Positions 19,092-29,077 of a stretch of 64,000 nucleotides of DNA are shown in pieces (within the stretch, counting starts at the first letter, position 1; the number at the start of each line of letters is the position of its first letter). Origin of the DNA: Hyphomicrobiales bacterium (GTDB lineage Bacteria > Pseudomonadota > Alphaproteobacteria > Rhizobiales > Beijerinckiaceae); NCBI GenBank assembly GCA_028869185.1, contig JAGWTA010000002.1, positions 1 to 64,000 on the forward strand. The letters are read 5' to 3'. The notes beneath the pieces are model-generated. The model searched no databases. It saw only the letters and a list, made by a program, of their open reading frames with translations, and was not told the DNA's origin. The position numbers were made by a program, and so were the translations under genes.

Positions 19092-20075
19092 TCACCGCGA
19101 TTGCGTCAAATTTTTGCGCCATGAATCATAACGTGCGGCCAGCGCGGCCGCGATTGCAGGCGTATCGTCGAACGGCGCGCGCGGCCAGTCTTCAAGCGCT
19201 CCGGCCCAACGGCGCAGGCTAGCGCGTTCGCGCAAGGCTGCGAGATAGGCGCTCACGCGCCGGTGGCCGCCCGCCGGTTCATAAAAATACACCGGCGCCG
19301 ATGTCGCGAGCGCTTCCCCGACCATATTGGTGGAATCGGCGGTCACGACGATCCAGTCGGCGTTGGCGATCATGCTGGCGTAAGGATTGTCGCCCTGCCC
19401 GTCCCACAGAAAACCGCGCGCGCCGAGCGGCGTAACGACCGCGCGCAACGCGGCGAGAACGAATGCAGGCGTGCGGCGGGACGGCGTCGCCATCACGCTC
19501 GCGCCCTGCGCCGCTGCCGCTTGCACGATGGCGCACAGGGCCTGCGCGTCGTCCTGCGTGAAACGATGACTGTTGGATGGCCCGCCGACGAGCAGCGCCA
19601 GCCGCCGACCAGGCAGCGCGGCGATGCGCGCGTCGGGCGCAGCGCGCGCCGCCGCAAGCCTTTGCGGCGAAAGCCGATGCGGGGCGGCGAGGGTCGAAAA
19701 AACCTTGTCGCCTGCAAGCCCGTCATGCTCGGGCGCCCATACGAAATCGGCGGCCTTTTGCGGCGCGATCCGCGGGTTTTTCAGATAGACCGTGAAGGTG
19801 GCCGGCGCGCGCGCGCGCAAGGCGCGCAGATAAGGAACGGCGCGCCGTCCGGCGGCGAAAGCGATGTCGGGATAAGGCGGCGCCAGCGCAGGATCGCGCG
19901 GGTCGGGCGGACCATGCGGCGCCAAAACGGCAAAGAGCGCGCGCGGCGCAATCAGGCGCCGTTCGAGATCAAGTCCCAGCGTTTCGGCAAGGCCGATACA
20001 GGGAACGTCATGCCCCGCGCGGCCATCCGAAAGCAGCCAGGCGCTGGCGCCGTTCAGGGACGATTTGCTCGACAC
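19092..20075 (-). CDS. ELM1/GtrOC1-family (mitochondrial fission ELM1) protein
   Basis: A 327-residue COG3660 (DUF1022) protein with N-terminal SAWLLSDGRAGHDVPCIGLA, middle LLVGGPSNSHRFTQDDA and C-terminal VTADSTNMVGEALATSAPVY segments. The fold resembles a GT-B glycosyltransferase. Plant ELM1 acts in mitochondrial fission, but the bacterial proteins are of unknown function and are often annotated as nucleoside-diphosphate-sugar epimerases without evidence. It follows carB-greA on the same strand after a short gap. Confidence 0.8.
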   Translation of the reverse strand: MSSKSSLNGASAWLLSDGRAGHDVPCIGLAETLGLDLERRLIAPRALFAVLAPHGPPDPRDPALAPPYPDIAFAAGRRAVPYLRALRARAPATFTVYLKNPRIAPQKAADFVWAPEHDGLAGDKVFSTLAAPHRLSPQRLAAARAAPDARIAALPGRRLALLVGGPSNSHRFTQDDAQALCAIVQAAAAQGASVMATPSRRTPAFVLAALRAVVTPLGARGFLWDGQGDNPYASMIANADWIVVTADSTNMVGEALATSAPVYFYEPAGGHRRVSAYLAALRERASLRRWAGALEDWPRAPFDDTPAIAAALAARYDSWRKNLTQSR

Positions 20076-20133
20076 ATCGCGCGCCGCGTCAACGGCGAGT
20101 CAAGAGGCAAAACCGGCGCGCGGCCGGTCTCGT

Positions 20134-20607
20134 TCACTTGAACGCCACCTTCAGAATTTCGTAGCTCTTGCCGCCGCCGGGCGTGTTGACCTCGACCGTA
20201 TCGCCGATGGTCTTGCCGATCAGCGCGCGCGCAACCGGCGAGGTGATCGAGACCTTGCCCGATTTCACATCCGCCTCGCTCTCGCCGACGATCTGGTATT
20301 GCTTTTCCTCTTCGGTATCCTCGTCCACCAGCGTGACATGCGCGCCGAACTTCACGGTCTTGCCGGAGAGTTTCGAGACATCGATCACATCAGCGCGCGC
20401 GATCTTGTCCTCGAGTTCGGCGATGCGGCCCTCGTTCAGCGACTGCGCTTCCTTCGCCGCATGATATTCGGCGTTTTCCGACAGATCGCCATGCGAGCGC
20501 GCTTCGGCGATTTGCGCAATGATGCGCTGACGATCGACCTGCTGGCGGCGCTTCAATTCTTCTTCAAGAGCCGCGTAACCCGCGGCCGTCATCGGCAGTT
20601 TTTCCAT
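20134..20607 (-). CDS. greA: Transcription elongation factor GreA
   Basis: The 157-residue factor rescues backtracked RNA polymerase by stimulating RNA cleavage. It has an N-terminal coiled coil (residues ~1-75), starting [20 protein letters not shown], with acidic tip residues in [15 protein letters not shown], and a C-terminal FKBP-like domain with [20 protein letters not shown]. The start at 20607 matches the family. It follows carB by 30 bases, so the two probably share a transcript. Confidence 0.96.
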   Translation of the reverse strand: MEKLPMTAAGYAALEEELKRRQQVDRQRIIAQIAEARSHGDLSENAEYHAAKEAQSLNEGRIAELEDKIARADVIDVSKLSGKTVKFGAHVTLVDEDTEEEKQYQIVGESEADVKSGKVSITSPVARALIGKTIGDTVEVNTPGGGKSYEILKVAFK

Positions 20608-20637
20608 TCGATGCAATCCGGTTGAAAAAGCTGGCGC

Positions 20638-23600
20638 TCAGGCCGCGTGAAAGTAGTCCTGCAGCGCGCGCACTTCGAGATCGCCGCCGATATAGGCCTT
20701 GATCCCCTGCGCGGCGGCGATCGCTCCGGCCAGAGTGGTGTAATAGGGCGCTTTATGCAAGAGGGCCGCCCGGCGCAACGAGCGCGAGTCGGACAGCGCC
20801 TGCGCCCCTTCCGTCGTGTTGAACACGAGCTGGATCGAGCCGTTCTTGATTGCGTCCACCACATGCGGGCGCCCTTCAGAGACCTTGTTGATCTTCTCGG
20901 TCGGCACGCCATGTTCGGCGAGATAGCGCGCGGTGCCGCCGGTGGCCATGATCTTGAAGCCGAGGTCGGACAGCATCTTCACCGAAGGCAGGATGCGATC
21001 CTTGTCCTCGTCGCGTACGGAGACGAATACGGCGCCCTTGCGCGGCACGCTCGTGCCGCCGCCGAGCTGGCTCTTGGCGAAAGCGACGTCGAAGGAATGA
21101 TCGAGGCCGATCACCTCGCCGGTCGAGCGCATCTCCGGCCCCAGCACCGTGTCGACGCCGGGGAAGCGCGCAAACGGGAACACCGATTCCTTCACGCCGA
21201 CGTGATCGAGCTTCTCCGGCTTCAGGCCAAAGCTCGCCAGCGTTTCGCCGGCCATGATGCGCGAGGCGATCTTGGCGATCGGCTTGCCAATCACCTTGGC
21301 GACGAAAGGCACTGTGCGCGACGCGCGCGGATTGACTTCGAGCACGTAAATCTCGCCGTCCTTGAGCGCATATTGCACGTTCATCAACCCGCCGACGTCG
21401 AGCGCCAGCGCCATTTTCTTCGTCTGCTCCTCGAGCATGGCGATCATCGCGGGCGAGAGTGAACGGGGCGGCAGCGAACAGGCCGAGTCGCCCGAGTGAA
21501 TGCCCGCCTCCTCGATATGCTCCATGATGCCGCACACAAACACATCCTTGCCATCGCACAGGCAATCGACGTCCACTTCCGTAGCGTCCGCCAGATAGCG
21601 ATCGAACAGCAGCGGATTCTTGCCGAGCACGGTGTTGATCTGGCCGGTCTTGTCGTTGGGATAGCGCGCCTTCACGTCCGAAGGCACAAGCCCCGGCAGC
21701 ACGTCGAGCAGATAATCGTTGAGTTCGTTCTCGTCGCGGATGATCGCCATCGCGCGCCCACCCAGCACATAGGACGGCCGCACGACGAGCGGCAGACCGA
21801 GCTCGCCCGCCACCAGCCGCGATTGCTCGACGGAATAGGCGATGCCGTTTTTCGGCTGTTTCAGCCCCAACCTGTCGAGCAGGCGCTTGAAGCGGTCGCG
21901 GTCTTCGGCGAGGTCGATGGAATCGACGGATGTGCCGAGAATCGGAATGCCGGCCTGCTGCAACCCATGCGCCAGCTTCAGCGGCGTCTGTCCGCCAAAC
22001 TGAACGATCACGCCCTTCAACGTTCCGTTCTGCTTTTCCTTGTTGAGGATTTCCAGAACATCCTCGCCGGTCAGCGGCTCGAAATAGAGACGGTCGGACG
22101 TGTCGTAGTCGGTGGAAACCGTCTCGGGATTGCAATTGACCATGATGGTTTCATAGCCAGCCTCGCTCAGCGCGAAACAGGCGTGACAGCAGCAATAGTC
22201 GAACTCGATGCCTTGTCCGATGCGGTTCGGGCCGCCGCCGAGAATGACGATCTTCTGCTTGTCCGAAGGATTGGCCTCGCAGGACAGAACGCCCGCAAAC
22301 GGCCGCTCGTAGGTCGAATACATATAGGCCGTGGGCGAGGCGAATTCGGCCGCGCATGTATCGATGCGCTTGTAGGCCGGATGCACGTCGAGCGCGACGC
22401 GCCTGGCGCGCACGTCAGCCTCGGCGCGGCCCGAGAGCGTCGCCAGCCGCAGGTCGGAAAAGCCGGCGGCCTTGAGCATGCGCAGATTGTCGGCGTCATC
22501 AGGCAGACCGTGCGCGCGCACCTTGTTCTCCAGCGCCACGATCTCGCCGATGCGCGCGATGAACCACGGGTCGATCTTGCACGACTGGTGCACGTCGGCC
22601 TCGCTCATGCCCAGACGCAAAGCCTGCGCAACGACGAGAATGCGCTCGGGCGTCGGCGTGCCGAGGGCGCCCCGCAGCACGTTGCGATCGTCGCCCTTGC
22701 CCAGCCCCTCGATCTCGATTTCATCCAGTCCCGAAAGGCCCGTCTCCAGCGAGCGCAACGCCTTCTGCAGCGACTCGGCGAATGTGCGGCCAATCGCCAT
22801 CGCCTCGCCGACCGATTTCATCGCCGTCGTCAGAACGGGCTCCGCGCCCGGAAATTTCTCGAAAGCGAAGCGCGGAATTTTCGTGACGACATAATCGATC
22901 GTCGGCTCGAACGAGGCCGGCGTCGCTCCGCCCGTGATGTCGTTGGCGATTTCGTCGAGCGTATAACCAATGGCGAGTTTGGCGGCGACCTTGGCGATGG
23001 GAAAGCCCGTCGCCTTCGAGGCCAGCGCAGAAGACCGCGAGACGCGTGGATTCATTTCGATCACGATCATCCGGCCATTTTCTGGATTGATCGCAAACTG
23101 CACGTTCGAGCCGCCCGTCTCGACTCCGATCTCGCGCAGAACCGCCAGCGAGGCGTTGCGCATGATCTGATATTCCTTGTCCGTCAGCGTCAGCGCAGGC
23201 GCAACCGTGATTGAATCGCCGGTGTGGACGCCCATCGGATCGATGTTCTCGATGGAGCAGACGATGATGCAATTGTCCACCTTGTCGCGGACAACCTCCA
23301 TCTCGTATTCCTTCCAACCCAGAACGCTCTCCTCGATGAGCACTTCGTTGGTGGGCGAGGCGTCGATGCCGCGTTCGACGATCTCGATGAACTCGGCCTT
23401 GTTGTAGGCGATGCCGCCGCCCGTGCCGCCGAGCGTGAAAGACGGGCGGATGATCGCCGGCAGACCGATGTCGTCGAGCGCTTCGAGCGCCGCGCCGAGC
23501 GTTTTGATGTGGTGGGAGCGCGGGGTGTCGAGGCCGATTTTCGTCATAGCCTCGCGGAAACGCTCGCGGTCTTCCGCCTTGTCGATGGCGTCCGCCGTGG

Positions 23601-23967
23601 CGCCGATCATCTCGACGTCGAACTTTTCCAGAACGCCCATCTTTTGCAGGCTCAGCGCGCAATTGAGCGCCGTCTGGCCGCCCATGGTCGGCAGCAGGGC
23701 AAAGCCGCCGGGAACGGCGTGACGCTCTTTTTCGATGATCTTGGCGACGACTTCCGGCGTGATTGGCTCGACATAGGTGCGGTCGGCCATGTCCGGGTCG
23801 GTCATGATGGTTGCAGGGTTGGAATTGACCAGAACGATCCGGTAGCCCTCGGCGCGCAGCGCCTTGCAGGCCTGGGTGCCCGAATAGTCGAATTCGCAGG
23901 CCTGCCCGATGACGATCGGCCCCGCGCCGATGATCATGATGGTGGAAATGTCAGTTCTTTTCGGCAT
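20638..23967 (-). CDS. carB: Carbamoyl-phosphate synthase large subunit
   Basis: The 1109-residue subunit makes carbamoyl phosphate from bicarbonate, ammonia and two ATP. Two tandem ATP-grasp halves are clear: the first begins [20 protein letters not shown] and the second restarts near residue 560 with [22 protein letters not shown]-terminal MGS-like regulatory domain (after ~residue 945) includes the segment [17 protein letters not shown]. The start at 23967 is preferred over one three codons upstream. The partner carA is on the other strand upstream. Confidence 0.97.
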   Translation of the reverse strand: MPKRTDISTIMIIGAGPIVIGQACEFDYSGTQACKALRAEGYRIVLVNSNPATIMTDPDMADRTYVEPITPEVVAKIIEKERHAVPGGFALLPTMGGQTALNCALSLQKMGVLEKFDVEMIGATADAIDKAEDRERFREAMTKIGLDTPRSHHIKTLGAALEALDDIGLPAIIRPSFTLGGTGGGIAYNKAEFIEIVERGIDASPTNEVLIEESVLGWKEYEMEVVRDKVDNCIIVCSIENIDPMGVHTGDSITVAPALTLTDKEYQIMRNASLAVLREIGVETGGSNVQFAINPENGRMIVIEMNPRVSRSSALASKATGFPIAKVAAKLAIGYTLDEIANDITGGATPASFEPTIDYVVTKIPRFAFEKFPGAEPVLTTAMKSVGEAMAIGRTFAESLQKALRSLETGLSGLDEIEIEGLGKGDDRNVLRGALGTPTPERILVVAQALRLGMSEADVHQSCKIDPWFIARIGEIVALENKVRAHGLPDDADNLRMLKAAGFSDLRLATLSGRAEADVRARRVALDVHPAYKRIDTCAAEFASPTAYMYSTYERPFAGVLSCEANPSDKQKIVILGGGPNRIGQGIEFDYCCCHACFALSEAGYETIMVNCNPETVSTDYDTSDRLYFEPLTGEDVLEILNKEKQNGTLKGVIVQFGGQTPLKLAHGLQQAGIPILGTSVDSIDLAEDRDRFKRLLDRLGLKQPKNGIAYSVEQSRLVAGELGLPLVVRPSYVLGGRAMAIIRDENELNDYLLDVLPGLVPSDVKARYPNDKTGQINTVLGKNPLLFDRYLADATEVDVDCLCDGKDVFVCGIMEHIEEAGIHSGDSACSLPPRSLSPAMIAMLEEQTKKMALALDVGGLMNVQYALKDGEIYVLEVNPRASRTVPFVAKVIGKPIAKIASRIMAGETLASFGLKPEKLDHVGVKESVFPFARFPGVDTVLGPEMRSTGEVIGLDHSFDVAFAKSQLGGGTSVPRKGAVFVSVRDEDKDRILPSVKMLSDLGFKIMATGGTARYLAEHGVPTEKINKVSEGRPHVVDAIKNGSIQLVFNTTEGAQALSDSRSLRRAALLHKAPYYTTLAGAIAAAQGIKAYIGGDLEVRALQDYFHAA

Positions 23968-24332
23968 GTCGTCCATCCGCCCGCAGCGGGGCGCATAAAA
24001 AAAGGCCGCGTCGCCGGCCGATGCGGCGGAACGCGCCCTGTTGGAAGATCGCAGCCGGGCGCGCCCGCTCGAAGTGGGGATTACCTAGCCGAGAATGGCG
24101 GGGCTGTGAACCCCTGCGCCGCGTTGCGCACAGCGCGGATGGTTTGCGACGGGAAAATCGCCTAGCTTGCGGGCGTTTCGCCGTGGGGGCAGTGATCATG
24201 AACTATTTTCAGCGCAACCGACGTAAACCCGGCGACGCAAAGCCGGCCGGCGCGCTCATGATCCACTCCCGGAATTTCGACAAGGCGGGCGTGACCGTAA
24301 ACGGCCTGCCCCTGGGCGGCCCGAATTAGCAG
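23968..24332. other. Gap between carB and trmL
   Basis: This stretch of about 365 bases separates the carB start from the trmL stop. Apart from one doubtful small frame at 24198-24329, I see no recognised gene, repeat or clear promoter. It should contain the carB promoter on the minus strand. Confidence 0.5.
24198..24329 (+). CDS. Possible small hypothetical protein (43 residues)
   Basis: A small frame beginning MNYFQRNRRKPGDAK and ending VNGLPLGGPN, with high GC at third positions in its second half, as expected of coding sequence here. It ends three bases before the convergent trmL stop. The N-terminal part is basic; no membrane segment or known domain can be seen. A weak gggggc ribosome site lies upstream. 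It could equally be chance open frame. Confidence 0.3.
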   Translation: MNYFQRNRRKPGDAKPAGALMIHSRNFDKAGVTVNGLPLGGPN

Positions 24333-24815
24333 TCAGCGCGCTGCAGCGTCGCGTTGCTGGCGGATCGCCTCGCCCAGAACCATTGCGGCGGCCACGGCCA
24401 CATTGAGCGAGCGCGTTTCCGGGCGGATCTGGATTTTCACCCGCGCATCCGCCGCTTCGTGGACATGCGCCGGCGCTCCGGCCGATTCGCGCCCGACCAT
24501 CAGAATATCGTCCGGCCGATAGGCGAAATCGGCGTATTCGACCGCCCCCGCCGTGGTCAGCAGGACGAGGCGTCGCCCCGTTCCCGCCCGCCAGGCCTCG
24601 AAGGCGCGGAAGGAAACGTGGCGTTCGATCGTCACCTGATCGAGATAATCCATGCCCGAGCGCCGAAAATGCCGGTCGGAAACCGGAAATCCGGCCGGCT
24701 CGACGATCGCCGCGCCGACGCCGAGGCAGGCGCAGGTCCGCAGCATGGTGCCCGCGTTCTGGGGAATGTCGGGCTCGAGCAGGGCGAGCATGAGGCGATG
24801 GGGGATAAAGCGCAT
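24333..24815 (-). CDS. trmL: tRNA (cytidine(34)-2'-O)-methyltransferase
   Basis: The 160-residue SPOUT methyltransferase modifies the wobble ribose of certain tRNA-Leu. Typical segments are LALLEPDIPQNAGTMLRTCA near the N-terminus, the middle FPVSDRHFRRSGMDYLD, and the knot motifs DILMVGRESAGAP and IQIRPETRSLNVAVAAAMVLG. Length and order of motifs fit TrmL (YibK) rather than the longer TrmH group. A much longer frame upstream on this strand is antisense to petA, so the ATG at 24815 is chosen. Confidence 0.93.
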   Translation of the reverse strand: MRFIPHRLMLALLEPDIPQNAGTMLRTCACLGVGAAIVEPAGFPVSDRHFRRSGMDYLDQVTIERHVSFRAFEAWRAGTGRRLVLLTTAGAVEYADFAYRPDDILMVGRESAGAPAHVHEAADARVKIQIRPETRSLNVAVAAAMVLGEAIRQQRDAAAR

Positions 24816-24927
24816 GGGCCCTAGCCTTAAGCATTGTGGCCCCTGTATGGACAAGGCTTGGCGGGAATGCGAAAGAACGCCGTCCCGGCCCGCGGCCCCC
24901 CGCGACCGCAGGCCGCATCGCCGCGCC

Positions 24928-24956
24928 TTGTTTGCGCGGTTACCTAAGCCTATTCC
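24928..24956 (+). promoter_or_regulatory. Possible promoter for petABC
   Basis: TTGTTT at 24928-24933 and TATTCC at 24951-24956 are 17 bases apart, about 43 bases upstream of the petA ATG. Fit to consensus is moderate; no other good candidate was seen in the 183-base gap. Confidence 0.35.
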
Positions 24957-24998
24957 GTCGGCGCATCTCGCCGGTGCGACGACAATGACGAGCCAAGG

Positions 24999-25544
24999 AT
25001 GAGCAACGTGGCGACCACGACGACAATGCCCAATTCCGCCCACCCCGAACCCACCCGCCGGGACATGCTTTATCTCGCCACCGGCGCCGTTGCGGCCGTC
25101 GGCGCCGGCGCGCTCGCCTGGCCCTTCATCGCGCAGATGAACCCCGACGCCTCGACGCTGGCGCTCTCCTCCACCGAGGTCGACATCGGCGCTATCCCCG
25201 AAGGGCAGATCGTCACGATCAAATGGCGCGGCAAGCCAGTGTTCATCCGCCACCGCACCAAGAAGGAAATCGAGGAAGCGGTGAACGTCGACGTCGCCAA
25301 GCTGCCCGACCCGCAGCCGGACTCGGCGCGCGTGAAAAAGCCGGAATGGCTCGTCGTCATCGGCGTGTGCACGCATCTGGGCTGCATCCCGCTCGGCCAT
25401 CAGGGCCCCTATGACGGCTGGTTCTGCCCGTGCCACGGCTCGGCCTACGACACGTCGGGCCGCATCCGGCAGGGGCCGGCCCCGCGCAATCTCGTGGTGC
25501 CGGACTACGCCTTCCTGACGCCCACCAAGATCAAGGTCGGCTGA
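24999..25544 (+). CDS. petA: Ubiquinol-cytochrome c reductase Rieske iron-sulfur subunit
   Basis: The 181-residue subunit of the cytochrome bc1 complex carries a 2Fe-2S cluster on the periplasmic side. A twin-arginine motif [12 protein letters not shown] (residues ~19-30) begins the single membrane anchor. Cluster ligands are visible in the two boxes: Cys124 and His126 in CTHLGC, and Cys143 and His146 in CPCHGS, with Cys129 and Cys145 forming the disulfide. It is the first gene of petABC, with 53 bases to petB. Confidence 0.97.
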   Translation: MSNVATTTTMPNSAHPEPTRRDMLYLATGAVAAVGAGALAWPFIAQMNPDASTLALSSTEVDIGAIPEGQIVTIKWRGKPVFIRHRTKKEIEEAVNVDVAKLPDPQPDSARVKKPEWLVVIGVCTHLGCIPLGHQGPYDGWFCPCHGSAYDTSGRIRQGPAPRNLVVPDYAFLTPTKIKVG

Positions 25545-25597
25545 GCCGATTTTCCAGCCGACATTCCAAGAGACAAGCGAAAGAAAAGGTCAGACTC

Positions 25598-26848
25598 ATG
25601 AGCGGACCGTCCACTTATGTGCCGAAAAACGCCGCGGCGCGCTGGCTCGAGCAGCGTTTGCCGATCCTGGGCTTCGCCCATGATTCCTTCGTCGCCTATC
25701 CGACGCCGAAGAACCTGAACTACTGGTGGACGTTCGGCGCGATCCTGTCCTTCATGCTGGTGGCGCAGATCGTCACCGGCGTCGTGCTCGCCATGCACTA
25801 TACGGCGAACACGAACCTCGCCTTCAATTCCGTCGAGCACATCATGCGCGACGTGAACTGGGGCTGGATGATCCGCTATCTTCACGCCAACGGCGCGTCG
25901 ATGTTCTTCCTCGCCGTTTACATCCACATCGCCCGCGGCCTCTACTACGGCTCCTACAAGGCGCCGCGCGAGGTTCTCTGGATCCTCGGCGTGGTCATCT
26001 TCCTGCTGATGATGGCCACCGCCTTCATGGGCTACGTCCTCCCCTGGGGTCAGATGTCCTTCTGGGGCGCGACCGTCATCACCAACCTGTTCTCGGCCAT
26101 TCCGCTGGTTGGCGATGCGATCACGACCTGGCTGTGGGGCGGCTATTCGGTCGACAATCCGACGTTGAACCGCTTCTTCTCGCTGCACTACCTGCTGCCC
26201 TTCATGATCGCGGCCGTCGTCGGCCTGCACGTCTGGGCGCTGCATGTGGTCGGTCAGAACAATCCGGCCGGCGTCGACATCAAGGATGTCGCCAAGGATT
26301 CGGTGCCCTTCACGCCGCATGCGACGATGAAGGACGCGCTCGGCATCAGCGTCTTCCTGATGCTGTTCGCCTGGTTCGCCTTCTTCGTGCCGAACTATCT
26401 CGGCCACTCCGACAACTACATCGAAGCCAACCCGCTGGTGACGCCGCCGCACATCGTCCCGGAATGGTACTTCCTGCCGTTCTACGCGATCCTGCGCGCC
26501 ATTCCCTCCAAGCTCGGCGGCGTGATCTTCATGTTCGGTTCGATCGCGGTGCTGTTCGTGCTGCCCTGGCTCGACACTTCGCGCGTGCGTTCGGCGACCT
26601 ACCGGCCGCTCTACAAGATCTTCTTCTGGCTGTTCATCCTCTGCGTGATCTGCCTGGGATGGCTCGGCTCGCAGCCGCCCGAAGGCGGCGCCGTTCTGGC
26701 GGCGCGCATTCTGACGGCCTATTACTTCATCCACTTCCTGGTGATCATGCCGTTGCTCGGCCTGTTCGAGACGACCAAACCCGTGCCGGCCTCGATCGCC
26801 GATGCGGTTCTCGCCAAACAAGCCGGCCAGGCCGGCGCTGCGCACTGA
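25598..26848 (+). CDS. petB: Cytochrome b of the bc1 complex
   Basis: A 416-residue polytopic protein that holds both b haems and the quinol oxidation and reduction sites. About eight transmembrane helices can be followed. Family segments include [20 protein letters not shown], the first haem helix with [20 protein letters not shown], the [20 protein letters not shown] segment and the Qo-site [13 protein letters not shown] motif. The ATG at 25598 matches the usual N-terminus with the conserved WLEQRLPI. It lies between petA and petC in a single operon. Confidence 0.97.
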   Translation: MSGPSTYVPKNAAARWLEQRLPILGFAHDSFVAYPTPKNLNYWWTFGAILSFMLVAQIVTGVVLAMHYTANTNLAFNSVEHIMRDVNWGWMIRYLHANGASMFFLAVYIHIARGLYYGSYKAPREVLWILGVVIFLLMMATAFMGYVLPWGQMSFWGATVITNLFSAIPLVGDAITTWLWGGYSVDNPTLNRFFSLHYLLPFMIAAVVGLHVWALHVVGQNNPAGVDIKDVAKDSVPFTPHATMKDALGISVFLMLFAWFAFFVPNYLGHSDNYIEANPLVTPPHIVPEWYFLPFYAILRAIPSKLGGVIFMFGSIAVLFVLPWLDTSRVRSATYRPLYKIFFWLFILCVICLGWLGSQPPEGGAVLAARILTAYYFIHFLVIMPLLGLFETTKPVPASIADAVLAKQAGQAGAAH

Positions 26849-26870
26849 TCGGCGCGAGACAGGGACGACA

Positions 26871-27794
26871 ATGATGAAACGCTCTCTCTCCCTCGGATTG
26901 ATCGTCGCCGGACTGGCCGGCGCGCTCACCGTCTCCGCCATGGCCGAAGATGCGGCCAAGGCCGCCGCTCCGGCTGCGCACGAAGCTGCCGCCCCGGCGG
27001 AAGAAGGCGGCGGCCACAGCCAGCCGCAGCCTCCGCGCAACGATTGGTCCTTCGCAGGCGTGTTCGGCCATTACGATCAGGCGCAGCTGCAACGCGGCTT
27101 CCGCGTGTTCCGCGAAGTCTGCTCCAACTGCCATTCGGCCAATCTGCTCGCCTTCCGCAATCTCAGCGAGCCGGGCGGCCCGGAATTCTCCGAAGCGCAG
27201 GTGAAGGCGCTTGCGGCCGAATACAAGGTGAAGGAACTTTCCGACAAAACCGGCGATATCGAAGAGCGGCCCGCCCGTCCTTCCGATCATTGGCCGGCGC
27301 CTTTCGCCAACGAGATCAAGGCGCGTGAAGCCAACGGCGGCGCGCTGCCGCCGGACATGTCCGTGCTGGCCAAGGCGCGCTCCTTCCACAAGCCCTTCCC
27401 GTTCTTCATCTTCGATGCGCTGCCGGGCCTCTCCTATCAGGAGCATGGCGTCGACTACATCACGGCGATCATGAACGGCTATCGCGACGAGAAGCCGCAT
27501 GGCGCCAAGGCGGACGACACGCTGGCCGCCGGCCAGTCGTGGAACGAATACATGCCGGGCTACAAGATCGGCATGCCCAAGCCCCTGTCCGACGGCGCTG
27601 TCGACTACACCGACGGCACGCCCAAGACGGTCGATCAATACGCCAAGGATGTTTCCGCCTTCCTGATGTGGACGGCCGAGCCCAAGCTGGAACAGCGCAA
27701 GAAGACGGGCATGCGCGCCCTCATCTTCCTGCTCGTTCTGTCGGGGCTGCTTTACGCCACCAAGAAGCGCATCTGGTCCAACGTGCCGCACTGA
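26871..27794 (+). CDS. petC: Cytochrome c1 of the bc1 complex
   Basis: The 307-residue subunit accepts electrons from the Rieske protein and passes them to cytochrome c. It has a signal peptide (residues ~1-24, ending VSAMAED), an Ala/Pro-rich linker, the haem-attachment motif CSNCH, family segments such as LPPDMSVLAKAR, a probable axial Met in the GMPKPLSDG stretch and a C-terminal membrane anchor (GMRALIFLLVLSGLLYATKK). The Ala/Pro-rich insert between signal and core is a lineage-specific embellishment. An intrinsic terminator follows. Confidence 0.96.
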   Translation: MMKRSLSLGLIVAGLAGALTVSAMAEDAAKAAAPAAHEAAAPAEEGGGHSQPQPPRNDWSFAGVFGHYDQAQLQRGFRVFREVCSNCHSANLLAFRNLSEPGGPEFSEAQVKALAAEYKVKELSDKTGDIEERPARPSDHWPAPFANEIKAREANGGALPPDMSVLAKARSFHKPFPFFIFDALPGLSYQEHGVDYITAIMNGYRDEKPHGAKADDTLAAGQSWNEYMPGYKIGMPKPLSDGAVDYTDGTPKTVDQYAKDVSAFLMWTAEPKLEQRKKTGMRALIFLLVLSGLLYATKKRIWSNVPH

Positions 27795-27813
27795 GCTGCG
27801 CCTGCAACACACG

Positions 27814-27841
27814 AAAGGCCCCGGCGACGGGGCCTTTTTTG
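27814..27841 (+). terminator. Intrinsic terminator after petABC
   Basis: A 9-bp stem, aaaggcccc with ggggccttt, and a 6-base loop are followed directly by a run of T, 20 bases after the petC stop. Confidence 0.85.
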
Positions 27842-27904
27842 TTGCCTTTTCGCGCGCCGCCCCGCATATCGCGCGCAACGGTTTTTGCGAACGGATTTCT
27901 CCCG

Positions 27905-29005
27905 ATGGGTTTCAAATGCGGTATCGTCGGCCTGCCCAATGTCGGCAAGTCGACTCTCTTCAACGCGCTGACGCAGACGGCGGCGGCGCAGGCCGCCAAT
28001 TATCCGTTCTGCACGATCGAGCCGAATGTCGGCGACGTCGCCGTGCCCGATCCGCGCCTCGAAACGCTCGCCAAGATCGCAGGCTCGAAGGACATCATCC
28101 CGACGCGTCTGACCTTCGTCGACATCGCCGGCCTCGTGCGCGGCGCCTCGAAGGGCGAGGGCCTCGGCAACCAGTTTCTGGGCAACATCCGTGAGTGCGA
28201 CGCCATCGCCCATGTCGTGCGCTGCTTTGAAGACGGCGACATCACGCATGTCGAGGGCGGCGTCGATCCCATCCGCGACATCGAGACGATCGAAACCGAA
28301 TTGATGCTGTCGGATCTCGAAAGCCTCGAAAAGCGCGTCGTCAATCTCGAGAAGAAGGCCCGGGGCGGCGACAAGGAATCGAAGGAGACGCTCGCGCTTG
28401 TCGAGCAATGTCTCGCGCTGCTGCGCGAGGGCAAGCCCGCGCGCCTGGCTGTCGGTTCAGGCCCGGAGGAGCGCAAGGCTTTCGCCGGGCTCGGCCTGCT
28501 GTCCTCCAAACCCGTGCTCTACGTGTGCAACGTCGAGGAATCCTCTGCCGACAAGGGCAACGCCTTCTCCGAGAAAGTGAAGGCGCGCGCAGCCGAAGAA
28601 GGGGCCGCCGCCGTCGTCGTCTCCGCGAAAATCGAAAGCGAGATCGCCGTCCTGCCGCCGGACGAGCAGAAGGAATATCTCGAAGCGGTCGGGCTGGCCG
28701 AACCTGGCCTCAACCGCGTGATCCGCGCAGGCTACGACCTGCTGCATCTCGTCACCTATTTCACGGTCGGCCCCAAGGAAGCGCGCGCCTGGACGATCGA
28801 AAAGGGCACGCGCGCGCCGCAGGCCGCGGGCGTCATTCACACCGATTTCGAAAAAGGCTTCATCCGCGCCGAGACAATCGGCTTCCAGGATTACGTCGCC
28901 AACAAGGGCGAAGCCGGCGCGCGCGAAGCGGGAAAGTTCCGCCTCGAAGGCAAGGAATACACTGTCGCCGACGGCGACGTGCTGCACTTCCGGTTCAACA
29001 ACTGA
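27905..29005 (+). CDS. ychF: Redox-regulated ATPase YchF (OLA1 family)
   Basis: The 366-residue Obg-related P-loop NTPase hydrolyses ATP and binds ribosomes; it dampens oxidative-stress responses in several bacteria. The P-loop is GLPNVGKST (residues ~9-17) and the switch segment is FVDIAGLVRGASKGEGLGNQ. The G4 position has NVEE instead of the GTPase motif NKxD, which is the family basis for ATP preference. A C-terminal TGS domain ends TVADGDVLHFRFNN. The start at 27905 matches the family MGFKCGIVG. Confidence 0.96.
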   Translation: MGFKCGIVGLPNVGKSTLFNALTQTAAAQAANYPFCTIEPNVGDVAVPDPRLETLAKIAGSKDIIPTRLTFVDIAGLVRGASKGEGLGNQFLGNIRECDAIAHVVRCFEDGDITHVEGGVDPIRDIETIETELMLSDLESLEKRVVNLEKKARGGDKESKETLALVEQCLALLREGKPARLAVGSGPEERKAFAGLGLLSSKPVLYVCNVEESSADKGNAFSEKVKARAAEEGAAAVVVSAKIESEIAVLPPDEQKEYLEAVGLAEPGLNRVIRAGYDLLHLVTYFTVGPKEARAWTIEKGTRAPQAAGVIHTDFEKGFIRAETIGFQDYVANKGEAGAREAGKFRLEGKEYTVADGDVLHFRFNN

Positions 29006-29041
29006 TTTGCGCGCCCCAGCGTAGCGCGCGCATGCGGGGCG

Positions 29042-29069
29042 AGCGCGCAGCCATGCGCTGCGCGCTTTT
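29042..29069 (+). terminator. Probable terminator after ychF
   Basis: A 9-bp stem (29042-29050 with 29058-29066), 7-base loop and a short T run (29066-29069) lie between convergent ychF and the aminotransferase gene. The T tract is short, so strength is uncertain. Confidence 0.45.
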
Positions 29070-29077
29070 GCGCCTGA

